From CAVUWL01 sp963787415 (GTDB taxonomy: Bacteria > Actinomycetota > Thermoleophilia > Solirubrobacterales > 70-9): a stretch of DNA of 64,000 bases. The stretch lies in the NCBI GenBank assembly GCA_963787415.1, contig CAWBCO010000003.1, positions 310,001 to 374,000 on the forward strand, written 5' to 3'. Numbering within the stretch: position 1 is the first letter of the stretch; each line of letters opens with the position of its first letter. A model generated the notes under the pieces. It was not told the origin of the DNA and made no database searches. It worked only from the letters and a program-made list of their open reading frames with translations. Both the position numbers and the translations under genes were made by a program. Of the stretch, positions 26,605-34,246 are shown piece by piece.

Positions 26605-27744
26605 ATGCCTCGATGTCTTCGGGCTTCCGCACTATCCATCGCATGGCTCCTCATCATTTCATTGAACGCGAGCGCAGCGTCGGCGCACTCAGCATCATTT
26701 CTGGGCAGCTTCTCCGACAACAGTTTGGTTGCCTCGACAGCTTTGCCGCCGCAAAACAACGTTAACCCATACGGAGTCGCCGTAATTCCTGAAACGCAGG
26801 GCGCCCTGCATCGGGGCAACGTCTTGGTCAGCAACTTCAACAACGAAGAAAACTTACAGGGCACCGGGACGACTATCGTCGAGGTATCCCCCAGCGGTCA
26901 GGCGACGACATTCGCCGATCTCGCCTCGATCCCAAACAGCATATGTCCGGGGGGGATCGGCCTTACCACTGCGCTGGGTCTGCTGCCTCATGGCGATGTG
27001 ATCGTCGGCAGCTTGCCCGACCGAAGTGGCGAATCCAAAGACGCCAAGGCGGGATGCTTGTTGGTGCTGGATAGCGACGGGCACCTGCTGCGTGCAATCA
27101 GCGGTCCACCGATCAACGGTCCTTGGGATCTGACCACCGTCAACTTTGGCAACCTGGCCGACGTGTTCGTCACCAACGTTCTCAATGGCACAGTTGCTGG
27201 CGGGGGTGACACGGTCAACGAAGGCACGGTTGTCCGACTGACCCTCTGGTTCGGCCAGCGCCAAGGTCGCTTCGGACGCTTTCCGGGCCCGTTTGGCAAC
27301 TCCAATATGCCCAGCGTGATCGCCATGAGAGAAATCGGAACGGGCTTCGCCGAGAAGACTGATCCCGCGGCGCTGGTGATCGGCCCAACCGGGGTCGGCC
27401 TAGGTCGAAACGGAACTCTGTATGTGGCAGATACCGTCGAGAACCGGATCCAGGCCATTCCTGCGGCCTTGGTGCGACCGAATAGCGCCGGCGTTGGAAC
27501 TACAGTGACCGAAGGCGGTGGTCTCAGTAGCCCTCTAGGTTTGGCGATTGCTCCCAACGGCGACATCCTGGCCGCCAATGCAGGTGACGGCAACATGGTT
27601 GAGACCTCGCCGAATGGCACGCAGTTCCCCCCGACCACGCTGGCCGAAAGCGAAGGAACGCTTTTCGGACTTGCGGTAGCGCCTTATGGCCAAGGCCTCT
27701 ACTACGTCAATGACGGGTCAAACACGCTCGATCTGCTCCATTAG
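26605..27744 (+). CDS. Secreted NHL-type beta-propeller protein, paralogue of 20665-21801
   Basis: 379-aa exported protein from ATG 26605 behind an AAAGGAG site. The signal peptide MPRCLRASALSIAWLLIISLNASAASA has no lipobox, unlike its paralogue. Blades: NVNPYGVAVIPETQGALHRGN, ICPGGIGLTTALGLLPHGDVIVGSLP, ALVIGPTGVGLGRNGTLYVADTVENRI, PLGLAIAPNGDILAANAGDGNMVE, GTLFGLAVAPYGQGLYYVNDGSNTLDLLH. It ends at a long hairpin. Lying after two COG4315 genes on the same strand, it mirrors the NHL/COG4315 pair at 20-22 kb. Confidence 0.82.
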   Translation: MPRCLRASALSIAWLLIISLNASAASAHSASFLGSFSDNSLVASTALPPQNNVNPYGVAVIPETQGALHRGNVLVSNFNNEENLQGTGTTIVEVSPSGQATTFADLASIPNSICPGGIGLTTALGLLPHGDVIVGSLPDRSGESKDAKAGCLLVLDSDGHLLRAISGPPINGPWDLTTVNFGNLADVFVTNVLNGTVAGGGDTVNEGTVVRLTLWFGQRQGRFGRFPGPFGNSNMPSVIAMREIGTGFAEKTDPAALVIGPTGVGLGRNGTLYVADTVENRIQAIPAALVRPNSAGVGTTVTEGGGLSSPLGLAIAPNGDILAANAGDGNMVETSPNGTQFPPTTLAESEGTLFGLAVAPYGQGLYYVNDGSNTLDLLH

Positions 27745-27757
27745 AAACTCGCGAGCC

Positions 27758-27802
27758 ATTCATACGGCCCCGGACCGAATCCTCGGTTCGGGGCGTATGA
27801 AT
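27758..27802. terminator. Long inverted repeat after the NHL gene
   Basis: Arms ATTCATACG and CGTATGAAT pair perfectly at the ends. CCCCG with CGGGG and CCGA with TCGG continue the stem around a small loop. There is no T-tract, so it is either a Rho-independent-like hairpin of the GC-rich type or an mRNA-stabilising 3' structure. Confidence 0.6.
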
Positions 27803-28157
27803 GTAGCCGGGATTTCTTAGTTCGGGTGAAAAGTAATTCATTTCGAGGTCCGGAAGCTGGACACAGCGGGGGCGGAGTTCGTAAGTTGCGGCGCTGTCAC
27901 AGGCTTTAACGCAGTGTCGTTGGATTGGACTTGATCTCCGCGAACCGAGCAGCGACCAAGGATGCAGTAGTGGAAATGAAGGCCTGACATGGTCTGACTG
28001 GCAAGTTCGGCGTTGTGGTCGAACCGGCTATCAAGTCGGCGAGCCTGGGACTGTCTGTCTAACCGGGTGCACAGTCACGGCATCCTATGTCTAAACGTTC
28101 CCTAGTTCGCTCATCGCTAGGTACCGTTCCGGCGCTCCAGCGACTAAATGCAGCCGC
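27803..28157. other. Intergenic, nothing recognised
   Basis: No coding frame with a credible start or protein on either strand, and no RNA motif recognised. Confidence 0.5.
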
Positions 28158-28694
28158 TCATTTCAGGCAGACCACCTGTATATCGGCGGAGGTAGGGCTG
28201 GTTGAATTGCTGGAGATCCGACCAGCCCAGGCGGTGCCATCATCTGCGGGCTGTGATTCGATGATGGCTGCATGGCTGCTCACTAGGCTGGTAATCGCGA
28301 CTCCGCCGGTCAGCATGCGCTGGCCCGAAACGCATCCAGCGGCGCTTGAGGCAATTGAGGTGCCTTCCGAATTACCGGGAGCCGTTATCACCGCGGTCCG
28401 TAGTGCGACCGGCCCCAGGACTTCGGCATGAATTGAGCCAGTAGCGATCGCCCGGGCGGTTACTGCGCGCGGAGCGAGGGAGCGCTGCTTCACCACGTTG
28501 GCTGCGAGTGCCTTGGAGTTCACGGCCCCAGCGGCGAGCGCCCGCGCAGTTATCGCACCCTTCGCAATTTCGGAACTGGTGATCTTGTGGCTTGTGCCTG
28601 CCAGAGCGCCTGTGTTGCCGGCGACGGCGATGATCAGAGCAACGAATCCGAGGACTGTCCCGGTGCTGGGCCGCTTCATTTTGAATCTAGGCAT
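28158..28694 (-). CDS. Secreted repeat protein, paralogue of the gene at 15787-16269
   Basis: 178-aa exported protein starting MPRFKMKRPSTGTVLGFVALIIAVAGNTGALA. A longer pentapeptide-like repeat zone than the paralogue follows: EIAKGAITARALAAGAVNSKALAANVVKQRSLAPRAVTARAIATGSI, with A(L/I)A or AV every fifth residue. The same C-terminal domain is present (GCVSGQRMLTGGVAIT ... ADIQVVCLK). The two copies differ mainly by repeat number (about 18 residues). A beta-solenoid-like stalk carrying a small Cys-stabilised head is a reasonable model, not shown. Confidence 0.75.
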   Translation of the reverse strand: MPRFKMKRPSTGTVLGFVALIIAVAGNTGALAGTSHKITSSEIAKGAITARALAAGAVNSKALAANVVKQRSLAPRAVTARAIATGSIHAEVLGPVALRTAVITAPGNSEGTSIASSAAGCVSGQRMLTGGVAITSLVSSHAAIIESQPADDGTAWAGRISSNSTSPTSADIQVVCLK

Positions 28695-28788
28695 CTATTG
28701 CTCCTCGCTATGTGTCTGTTTGACGATTGGGAGCGCCTTCCCCTCCCAGCTCACCCCACGGCTTCCTAGCCTATGCTGGCGCCGTGAC

Positions 28789-28995
28789 ATGGCGGGTGGG
28801 GTGATAGCCGCCGTCGGGGTCGGGCTGGTCGTGGCAGCGTTTTTCACTGGTCGCGGCAGCGTCAACCGAGCGAGCTCCAAGACACCGATTAGGACAACTT
28901 CCCAGCCGCTAATCGAACCCCAAGGATTTGCTCGGATTTCTCCAGGTCAGCTGCACGCTCCCGAGGGGGCTTCCAAGTCCGAGTTAAGGGTCTGA
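28789..28995 (+). CDS. Possible small membrane-anchored protein
   Basis: Not recognised. A 68-aa frame from ATG 28789: one N-terminal hydrophobic helix (MAGGVIAAVGVGLVVAAFFTG) then a polar tail. No ribosome site is evident. It is offered only because the helix is clear and the region otherwise lacks a gene. It may be non-coding. Confidence 0.25.
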   Translation: MAGGVIAAVGVGLVVAAFFTGRGSVNRASSKTPIRTTSQPLIEPQGFARISPGQLHAPEGASKSELRV

Positions 28996-29040
28996 AACTT
29001 GCGCGGGGATTGTCAACGCGACTCTGTTGGCTGCGCAGAT

Positions 29041-29397
29041 CTACTGAGCGGCCGTCGTCTCGGTCCAAGCCGCTCCTGGCGCTGAGCAGTTCTCGCACGG
29101 CGCCGCGCCGACGACGTAGCTGACCCAATCCCTGTTCGGATCCTGCTCGTAGATCTTCACCCAGCGGCTGTCGCCGCAGATGAGGCATGGCTCATCGACG
29201 CCGGGCTTGGCGGCCTCTACCGGACCTTTGAGCTCTCTCGCGACGACGGTGGTGGTCATCCCATTGGGCCAGACGATGTCCCAGAGGTCACTACGCCGAT
29301 GCGCGATGACGAGGGCCTTTCGACCTTTCCTGAGCCGATTGATCGAGCCGGGCCCAGGCTCGTATTCGTAGGTCTTGCCGATCAGGATCCCCGCCAC
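29041..29397 (-). CDS. Hypothetical protein with two CxxC pairs, possibly truncated
   Basis: Not recognised. About 118 aa from GTG 29397. The C-terminal part has CLICGDSRWVKIYEQ and APCENCSAP, two CxxC pairs spaced like a small zinc ribbon, and the middle is basic. Upstream on the same strand (29400-29655) a different frame reads VFVKASRPCGKLFARMSYTPKDG, which looks like coding sequence too. The gene may therefore be longer and frameshifted. The opposite strand has no better candidate. Confidence 0.4.
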   Translation of the reverse strand: MAGILIGKTYEYEPGPGSINRLRKGRKALVIAHRRSDLWDIVWPNGMTTTVVARELKGPVEAAKPGVDEPCLICGDSRWVKIYEQDPNRDWVSYVVGAAPCENCSAPGAAWTETTAAQ

Positions 29398-29876
29398 CAG
29401 AGCACCATATGGGTGAAGCCGGCGGCCTTGCCGATCGGCTGCAAGGTTTGCCGATTTCGCCCCCCGGAGTGCACGCTGCCGTCCTTCGGGGTGTAGCTCA
29501 TCCGAGCGAAGAGCTTGCCGCAGGGACGGCTCGCTTTGACAAAGACCCGCGGTGCACCCTTTTAGGCAAAGACGCGACCGATCTTGAGGCCGATCTTGAG
29601 GAGAGAGCCGGTGCACCGCCAGTCGAGGGACTTCTCGCCACCGCTTGAAGCCCGTATCCACGCGAGGGCTTGCTGATCTTTAGGGCCGGGGGATCGGTTC
29701 GGTTTGATCTCTGGGCTCGAGGACTGGATGAGAGGTTGTCTGCCGGCCCTAGCGCCCCCGTTGAAAAGGGTCAGTGGAATCGAGTCGGTGTCAGCTGAAG
29801 AGAGTCCGTACCGCGTGTGACGGCGGCGTCAATCGGGTCGCTCGGTTGGTCGGGGGTCGGCGACGGACCGGACCCT

Positions 29877-30314
29877 TCAGCCGATCTGCTCGGCCAGCTC
29901 GACAATGATCCCCTCGGGGCCGCGGACGTAGCAGAGGAGGTAGCGGTCCTTGTAGCGCTCCAGCTCGCCGACGAACTCAGCGCCGCGAGCGCGCAGGCCG
30001 GCGACGACGACGTCGATGTCTTCGACGGCGAATGCGACATGACGCATCCCCGGGGTGTTCGCCGGCGCGTGCCGGTTGCCATCCTGGGTCGGCGACGTGT
30101 GGAATTTCGTCAGCTCGAGTCGACCGTGGCCGTCCGAGGTCTGCAACATCGCGATCTCTGCCCGGACGCTGTCGAGCCCCACGACGCGGTCCACCCAGCC
30201 GCCCTCGACCGTCGCCTCGCCCTGCAGCTCGAGTCCGAGCTCGACGAAGAACTCGATTGCCGCCGCGAGGTCGTCAACCACGACGCCAACGTGATCCATC
30301 CGTTGGATCGTCAT
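29877..30314 (-). CDS. VOC family protein (glyoxalase/bleomycin-resistance/dioxygenase fold)
   Basis: 145-aa vicinal-oxygen-chelate protein with two beta-alpha-beta3 modules: MDHVGVVVDDLAAAIEFFVELGLE ... RLELTKFHTS and MRHVAFAVEDIDVVVAGLRARGAEFVGELERYKD ... LCYVRGPEGIIVELAEQIG. Candidate metal ligands are His8, Glu (RLEL), His (MRHV) and Glu (IVEL), the positions used in the family. Substrate unknown. It stands alone, 160 bases from tRNA-Leu. Confidence 0.88.
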   Translation of the reverse strand: MTIQRMDHVGVVVDDLAAAIEFFVELGLELQGEATVEGGWVDRVVGLDSVRAEIAMLQTSDGHGRLELTKFHTSPTQDGNRHAPANTPGMRHVAFAVEDIDVVVAGLRARGAEFVGELERYKDRYLLCYVRGPEGIIVELAEQIG

Positions 30315-30474
30315 GTGCTCGAGGGTAAAGAATCAAGGTTTGAGTCGCGGCGACATAATCGTCGAGTGCGACGCGTACCTGTCTCGTGGGTGACAAGCGC
30401 CGCTTGCGGATTCGACCGTCCTATATCTACCGTTCGCCGGTCTTCGCGACGGTCTCATTTACGGGGATTTCTAG

Positions 30475-30561
30475 TGCGGCTGAGAAGATTCGAACTTCCA
30501 CGAGCTTTCAAAGCTCACAAGGCCCTCAACCTTGCGCGTCTACCAGTTCCGCCACAGCCGC
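30475..30561 (-). tRNA. tRNA-Leu (anticodon GAG)
   Basis: The minus strand folds as a class II tRNA: acceptor GCGGCTG (30561-30555) pairs with CAGCCGC ending at 30476, with discriminator A at 30475. The D-loop is AACTGGTAGACGC. The anticodon stem AAGG/CCTT encloses loop TTGAGGG, giving GAG. A long variable arm (TGAGCTT/AAGCTCG type) and a T-arm with GTTCGAATC follow. CCA is not encoded. Leucine identity fits the long variable arm and the anticodon. Confidence 0.93.
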
Positions 30562-30616
30562 CTGCGGGCGGATGATTGTATTGGCCTTGAAACCATCCGG
30601 AACAGTCGCTAGCCTG

Positions 30617-30630
30617 CGAACACGTGTTCG
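30617..30630. promoter_or_regulatory. LexA (SOS) box
   Basis: CGAACACGTGTTCG matches the Gram-positive consensus CGAAC-N4-GTTCG perfectly and is fully palindromic. It lies 44 bases before the lexA start codon, so lexA should repress itself, as in other actinobacteria and Bacillus. Confidence 0.9.
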
Positions 30631-30674
30631 AACGAATTGATACCAGCTGCGTGAATGTCTGAGAGGGAGTAACC

Positions 30675-31286
30675 GTGGACCTTGATCTGACCAAGCGGCA
30701 GAAGGAGATCTTCGACTTCATCCGCCGTTATGCAGCAAAGACCGGCTACCCGCCAACCGTGCGCGAGATCGGAAAAGCGGTGGGTTTGCACTCATCCTCG
30801 ACTGTGCACGCTCACCTGGCGAATCTCGAGAAGATTGGGCTTTTGCGTCGGGATCCCTCCAAGCCGAGAGCGATCGAGCTGCTCTTCGACAAGGCCAAGA
30901 AGTCGATCCGTCCCGGGAGCGGCCTGCCCTTGGTCGGTCAGGTGGCTGCGGGAGAGCCGATTCTGGCCGAAGAGAACATCGAGGAGTACCTCGAGATTCC
31001 CGATGTGATCGGAGGGGAGGATGGCGATTACATCCTGCAGGTACGCGGCGAGAGCATGAAGGAAGCGGGCATTCTTGAGGGCGACTACGTCGTGGTTCGG
31101 CCCTCCGATGATGCTGTAGACGGTGAAATTGTCGTCGCGCTGATCGGTGAGGAGGCGACGGTAAAGCGCATTTTCCGTGAGCCCGACCACATCCGACTGC
31201 AACCCGAGAACAAGACGATGGAGCCGATCCTGACCACCGAGGCTCGGGTGCTTGGCAGGGTCGTCGGGGTCTTTCGCAAGGTCTGA
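30675..31286 (+). CDS. lexA: SOS repressor LexA
   Basis: 203-aa repressor and self-cleaving protease. The winged helix-turn-helix (LTKRQKEIFDFIRRY ... PPTVREIGKAVGLHSSSTVHAHLANLEKIGLLRR) is followed by the Ala-Gly cleavage site in QVAAGEP. The catalytic Ser is in VRGESMKEAGI and the catalytic Lys in EEATVKRIFRE. GTG start at 30675, eight bases after GAGAGGGAG. It is controlled by its own SOS box upstream and lies between tRNA-Leu and rnpB. Confidence 0.97.
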   Translation: MDLDLTKRQKEIFDFIRRYAAKTGYPPTVREIGKAVGLHSSSTVHAHLANLEKIGLLRRDPSKPRAIELLFDKAKKSIRPGSGLPLVGQVAAGEPILAEENIEEYLEIPDVIGGEDGDYILQVRGESMKEAGILEGDYVVVRPSDDAVDGEIVVALIGEEATVKRIFREPDHIRLQPENKTMEPILTTEARVLGRVVGVFRKV

Positions 31287-31338
31287 CCCCGGCGCGGCTC
31301 TGCCTTGCCATGGAGCAGATCGGGGCTACCATTAATCG

Positions 31339-31701
31339 TGCGGGCTGAGTGGCCGCGGGGGGAGAGACAACCCTTCGAGGAAAGTCCGGACACCAAAGAG
31401 CTAGGCGGTGGGTAACGCCCACCCGGGGAAACCCGCGGGACAGTGCCACAGAAAGACACGGCCGATGGCGCGGCCACACGTGAGTCGCGAACAGGCAAAG
31501 GTGAAATGGTGCGGTAAGAGCGCACCGGCGTCGCGGTGACGCGGCGGCCAGGCAAACCCCGCCCGGTGCAAGGCCAAGCAGGACCGATGACCCGGCTCGG
31601 CGAGGTCCAGGTAGGTCGCAGAATCGCCTCAGGCGATCCCCGGGGTCTGACCCCGGTGAGACAGATGGTCGCTCAAGACAGGATCCGGCTTACAGGCTCG
31701 C
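31339..31701 (+). ncRNA. rnpB: RNase P RNA (bacterial type A)
   Basis: The catalytic RNA of tRNA 5' processing. Universally conserved blocks occur in order: GAGGAAAGTCCGGAC near 31376, ACAGAAA and GGTAAG in the core, AAGCAGGACCGATGACCCGG near 31574, and AGACAGATGGTCGC ... GACAGGATCCGGCTTACAGG at the 3' end. The ends are set by the P1 pairing of GCGGGCTG with CAGGCTCGC and are good to a few bases. A hairpin terminator follows at once. Confidence 0.95.
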
Positions 31702-31705
31702 TAAG

Positions 31706-31733
31706 GGAAAGGCCCCCGCAAGGGGGCCTTTCC
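31706..31733 (+). terminator. Terminator of rnpB
   Basis: A perfect 12-bp stem GGAAAGGCCCCC / GGGGGCCTTTCC closes a GCAA tetraloop, five bases after the end of the RNase P RNA. The 3' arm supplies a short T run. Confidence 0.88.
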
Positions 31734-31862
31734 TATTCGCCCTCGGGTGCTTCCTTGCAGCGCTGCAAGGCTCCGGTTGGGGTACCGATGCGAAACGCAT
31801 GGTCGGTCTCGAAACAAGTCGTTCACATAAATCCGTCTTAGCGTTTGCTAACCTGCCGCCAA

Positions 31863-31996
31863 CTTCCGCTGAATCTCTGCCGACATATCGCAGAGAGCGG
31901 GGGACCCACAAGTTGGGGCGAATCGCCGGCATCTGCCGCGTAGCGCAGCTCTTTCAGCGCGAGCCCGTCAGCTAACCCCGCAAGCGTCAGGAAAGA
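31863..31996 (+). promoter_or_regulatory. c-di-AMP riboswitch (ydaO/yuaA type)
   Basis: Conserved ydaO-class blocks are in order: CCGCTGAATCT, GAGCGGGGGACCCA, GTTGGGGCGAATC, and the 3' segment AGCCCGTCAGCTAACCCCGCAAGCGTCAGGAAAG. Its AGCG...GGAAAG pairs back to CTTCCGCT at the 5' end. In actinobacteria this class switches off cell-wall hydrolase and lytic-factor genes when c-di-AMP is high. The gene behind it is RlpA-like, which fits. The boundaries are approximate and may begin 20 bases earlier. Confidence 0.88.
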
Positions 31997-31998
31997 GA

Positions 31999-32492
31999 AT
32001 GCAGACAGGCAAAAACCGCCCCGAGCGGCAAGACGACCAACGAGCTATGGCCCGGCGAGCGATCCGGCGGCTGTGCTTTGCAGCTCGTGGGTGCTCGGAG
32101 CGACGGCCTTCACGGCAGTCTCAGCCCAGGCCTCTACCGGCGGCGCTGCAAGCCTCGCTCCCGGCGGCCCTGGGGCGGCCAGCGATCTTGCCTTCAGCCC
32201 GATGCGCAGCGCTGGTGCCACCTGGTATGGGCCGGGGCTCTACGGTCGCCATACCGCCTGCGGTGTGGAGCTTCAGCCGAACACGATCGGTGTCGCCAAT
32301 CGAACCCTCCCCTGTGGGACGACAGTCAAGTTCGCCTACCACGGCCATGACCTGATAACTCAGGTGATCGATCGAGGCCCCTACACAAGGGGCAACTCGT
32401 GGGACCTGACCAATGGCGCGCGTCTGGCGCTCGGCTTCAACGGCGCCGGCCAGGTCCAATACGCGGTCGCGCTCGACTACGCCAGGCACTAG
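31999..32492 (+). CDS. rlpA: RlpA-like double-psi beta-barrel protein, probable frameshift in signal peptide
   Basis: Secreted septal-ring/lytic-transglycosylase-type protein with the RlpA fold: GATWYGPGLYGRHTACGVELQPNTIGVANRTLPCGTTVKF ... VIDRGPYTRGNSWDLTNGARLALG. It has the invariant DRGPY and a Cys pair. The domain frame is open only from GTG 32073 (MLCSSWVLGATAFTAVSAQAS), which lacks a basic start. ATG 31999, placed correctly behind the riboswitch, gives MQTGKNRPERQ ... MARRAIRRL in another frame. One base missing near 32070 would join them into a normal signal peptide. Confidence 0.85.
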
Positions 32493-32571
32493 GCGCCGTC
32501 TCATCGGCCGCCCGGGCGGCTAACCTCCCCAGTTTGTTTGAGCTGGAGCCGTCTATGAGAGGAGTTTGGGC

Positions 32572-33306
32572 ATGCTGAGGTTTTCCCACGGAGCGCCGCG
32601 CACGGTTTCGATCCGCAGAAGAGGCGGTCGGCTTGCGGCGGGCACGCTGGCGGCGGCGGTCCTTGCTGCCCTGATCGCGCTGGTTGCCAGCGCCGCTGCG
32701 GCGACGAGCACCAGCACGACGGTGATCCTCGGCCAGACGGGCACCCAGCCCAACCCATCTTGCCCCGGCCTGCCCTGCCAGGCGATTGGCAGCGTGACCG
32801 GATTTCAGCTCAATAACGGCCAGAGCAATTTGCCCTTCAATGTGCGCCGCGAAGGAAAGATCACCGATTGGTCCTTGACCTTGGCTCAGCCAACGCCCAA
32901 GCAGCGAGCTTTTTTCAACGGCTTCTTTGGCACCCCGCCCGAGGCACGCCTGGCGATCCTTCAGCGAATCGCGCGGACAAACCCGCCCCGTTTCAGCCTG
33001 GTCAGCCAGGGTGCGGTCCGGGTGCTCAGTCCCTACCTGGGCCAGACCGTCAAATTCGGCGCCAACCTGAAAGTAAAACGGGGCGACATTGTCGGGATCA
33101 CGGTCCCGACATGGGCCCCGGCCTTCGCCGAGGGTCTGCCTTCCAACAACTCTTGGCGGGCCAGTCGCGAACCGGGTAAATGCACCAATCCCACCGATGT
33201 TCGCCAGGGCATGCCTCAGACCAAGGTCGGCAGGCGGGTGACCTACGGTTGCACCTACTCAACCGCACGACTGCTCTATACCGCGACTCTCAGCGAGGAA
33301 AGCTGA
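32572..33306 (+). CDS. Secreted protein of unknown function
   Basis: 244-aa exported protein from ATG 32572 behind GAGAGGAG. The signal peptide is basic and twin-Arg-rich (TVSIRRRGGRLAAGTLAAAVLAALIALVASAAAA). The mature part has two Cys pairs (NPSCPGLPC near the N-terminus; PGKCTNPTD and VTYGCTY near the C-terminus) and a beta-rich body (VRREGKITDWSLTLAQPT ... TVKFGANLKVKRGDIVGITVPTWAPAF). No known domain recognised. Such proteins recur in Thermoleophilia; a carbohydrate-binding-like jelly roll is possible. Confidence 0.75.
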   Translation: MLRFSHGAPRTVSIRRRGGRLAAGTLAAAVLAALIALVASAAAATSTSTTVILGQTGTQPNPSCPGLPCQAIGSVTGFQLNNGQSNLPFNVRREGKITDWSLTLAQPTPKQRAFFNGFFGTPPEARLAILQRIARTNPPRFSLVSQGAVRVLSPYLGQTVKFGANLKVKRGDIVGITVPTWAPAFAEGLPSNNSWRASREPGKCTNPTDVRQGMPQTKVGRRVTYGCTYSTARLLYTATLSEES

Positions 33307-33345
33307 TCCCGGTTATCGGCGCGGATCAGTTTGCGGGCTCCGCCT

Positions 33346-33373
33346 CCTCCGTACGCTGGAAAGCGCACGGAGG
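33346..33373. terminator. Hairpin between convergent genes
   Basis: CCTCCGT pairs with ACGGAGG, and GCT with AGC inside, around a GGAA loop. It lies between a plus-strand stop (33306) and a minus-strand stop (33450), so it may terminate from both sides. Confidence 0.55.
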
Positions 33374-33449
33374 GCCGGGATCGTGAATTCTTATGCCTGC
33401 TTCTCCGTTGCCCGAACCGGGCAGCGGGGTCTCGTCATCCGCAGCTGAC

Positions 33450-34016
33450 CTAGGCGGCGGAGGGCAAGACCCTCGGCGTTGCTTGATCCCGTGGCAGAGC
33501 GGCCGCACTTGCGATCAGGCTCTGGAACTCACTGAGTGCCAGATGTCCGAGTGCCTCGAGGATCTCCTCGTCGGTCCAGCCAATCTCGCGTGCCTCCTCG
33601 AGCAGATAGATCGGGGGTGGGCCATCGGCCACCAAGGCTGCCTGCAGGTACTCAAGCAGCGCCGCCTCCTTGGGGTCTGAGGAGCTGAAGCTGCGCGCTC
33701 GGGAGACCTCATCGAGACCGAGTCCGGCGCGGCGCGCCGAAATCGCATATTGGGCAATGCTGTAGGTGTCCTCTCTGTGCTCGGCGACCGCTAGCGCGAT
33801 CCGCTCGCGCGTGGCCTGGGGCAGAACGCCCCCACGCAGCTCCGAGCGCATCCTGGTGTAGGCGCGCATGACCGCCGGTGCGCCGGCGAGAACGCCGACG
33901 AACTTGGTCACCGCGCCACCGGCCGCCTGAATGCTTTTAATCAGGGGTGCCGTCTCCTCTGGAGCGGTTAGCTCGTCATGAATTTGGAATCTGCTGACTG
34001 CTGTTTTGACTGTCAC
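33450..34016 (-). CDS. Carboxymuconolactone decarboxylase/AhpD-like protein without redox cysteines
   Basis: 188-aa all-helical protein. The CMD core is visible as MRAYTRMRSELRGGVLPQATRERIALAVAEHREDTYSIAQYAISARRAGLGLDEV and GWTDEEILEALGHLALSEFQSLIASAAA. In AhpD-type peroxidases the middle reads E..x..C..C...H. Here it is EHREDTYSIAQY with no Cys, so a thiol-peroxidase role is unlikely. It is divergent from glnA, with a palindrome between them. Role unknown. Confidence 0.8.
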   Translation of the reverse strand: MTVKTAVSRFQIHDELTAPEETAPLIKSIQAAGGAVTKFVGVLAGAPAVMRAYTRMRSELRGGVLPQATRERIALAVAEHREDTYSIAQYAISARRAGLGLDEVSRARSFSSSDPKEAALLEYLQAALVADGPPPIYLLEEAREIGWTDEEILEALGHLALSEFQSLIASAAALPRDQATPRVLPSAA

Positions 34017-34098
34017 GTCGCTTCCTGCTTCCGGCTCTAAGTGGCGAATTCCGCTTCACAGAGCCTTTACGTGGCCTTTACTTTACTTTGAGCCTCTT

Positions 34099-34115
34099 AC
34101 TTACTTGGAGTAAGT
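34099..34115. promoter_or_regulatory. Operator-like palindrome upstream of glnA
   Basis: ACTTACT-tgg-AGTAAGT is a perfect inverted repeat in an AT-rich island between divergent genes. TTATAC directly follows and could be a -10 element for glnA. The GlnR consensus is not clearly matched, so the regulator is unknown. Confidence 0.4.
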
Positions 34116-34246
34116 TATACCTGTTTTTGGCGAACTTGGCAAGCCCGTCCCTCGCTACCTTGCTACCCGCATTACGTAGCCAGGAACCAGCTTGGTTCAC
34201 TTCGCCTATCGTTGCGCTTCTCGCGCACAAGTCGAAGGAGCCCCGA

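Noticed and set aside
29817..30575. A plus-strand frame of 252 codons
   Set aside because: It covers the VOC gene on the other strand and runs into tRNA-Leu; no protein similarity.
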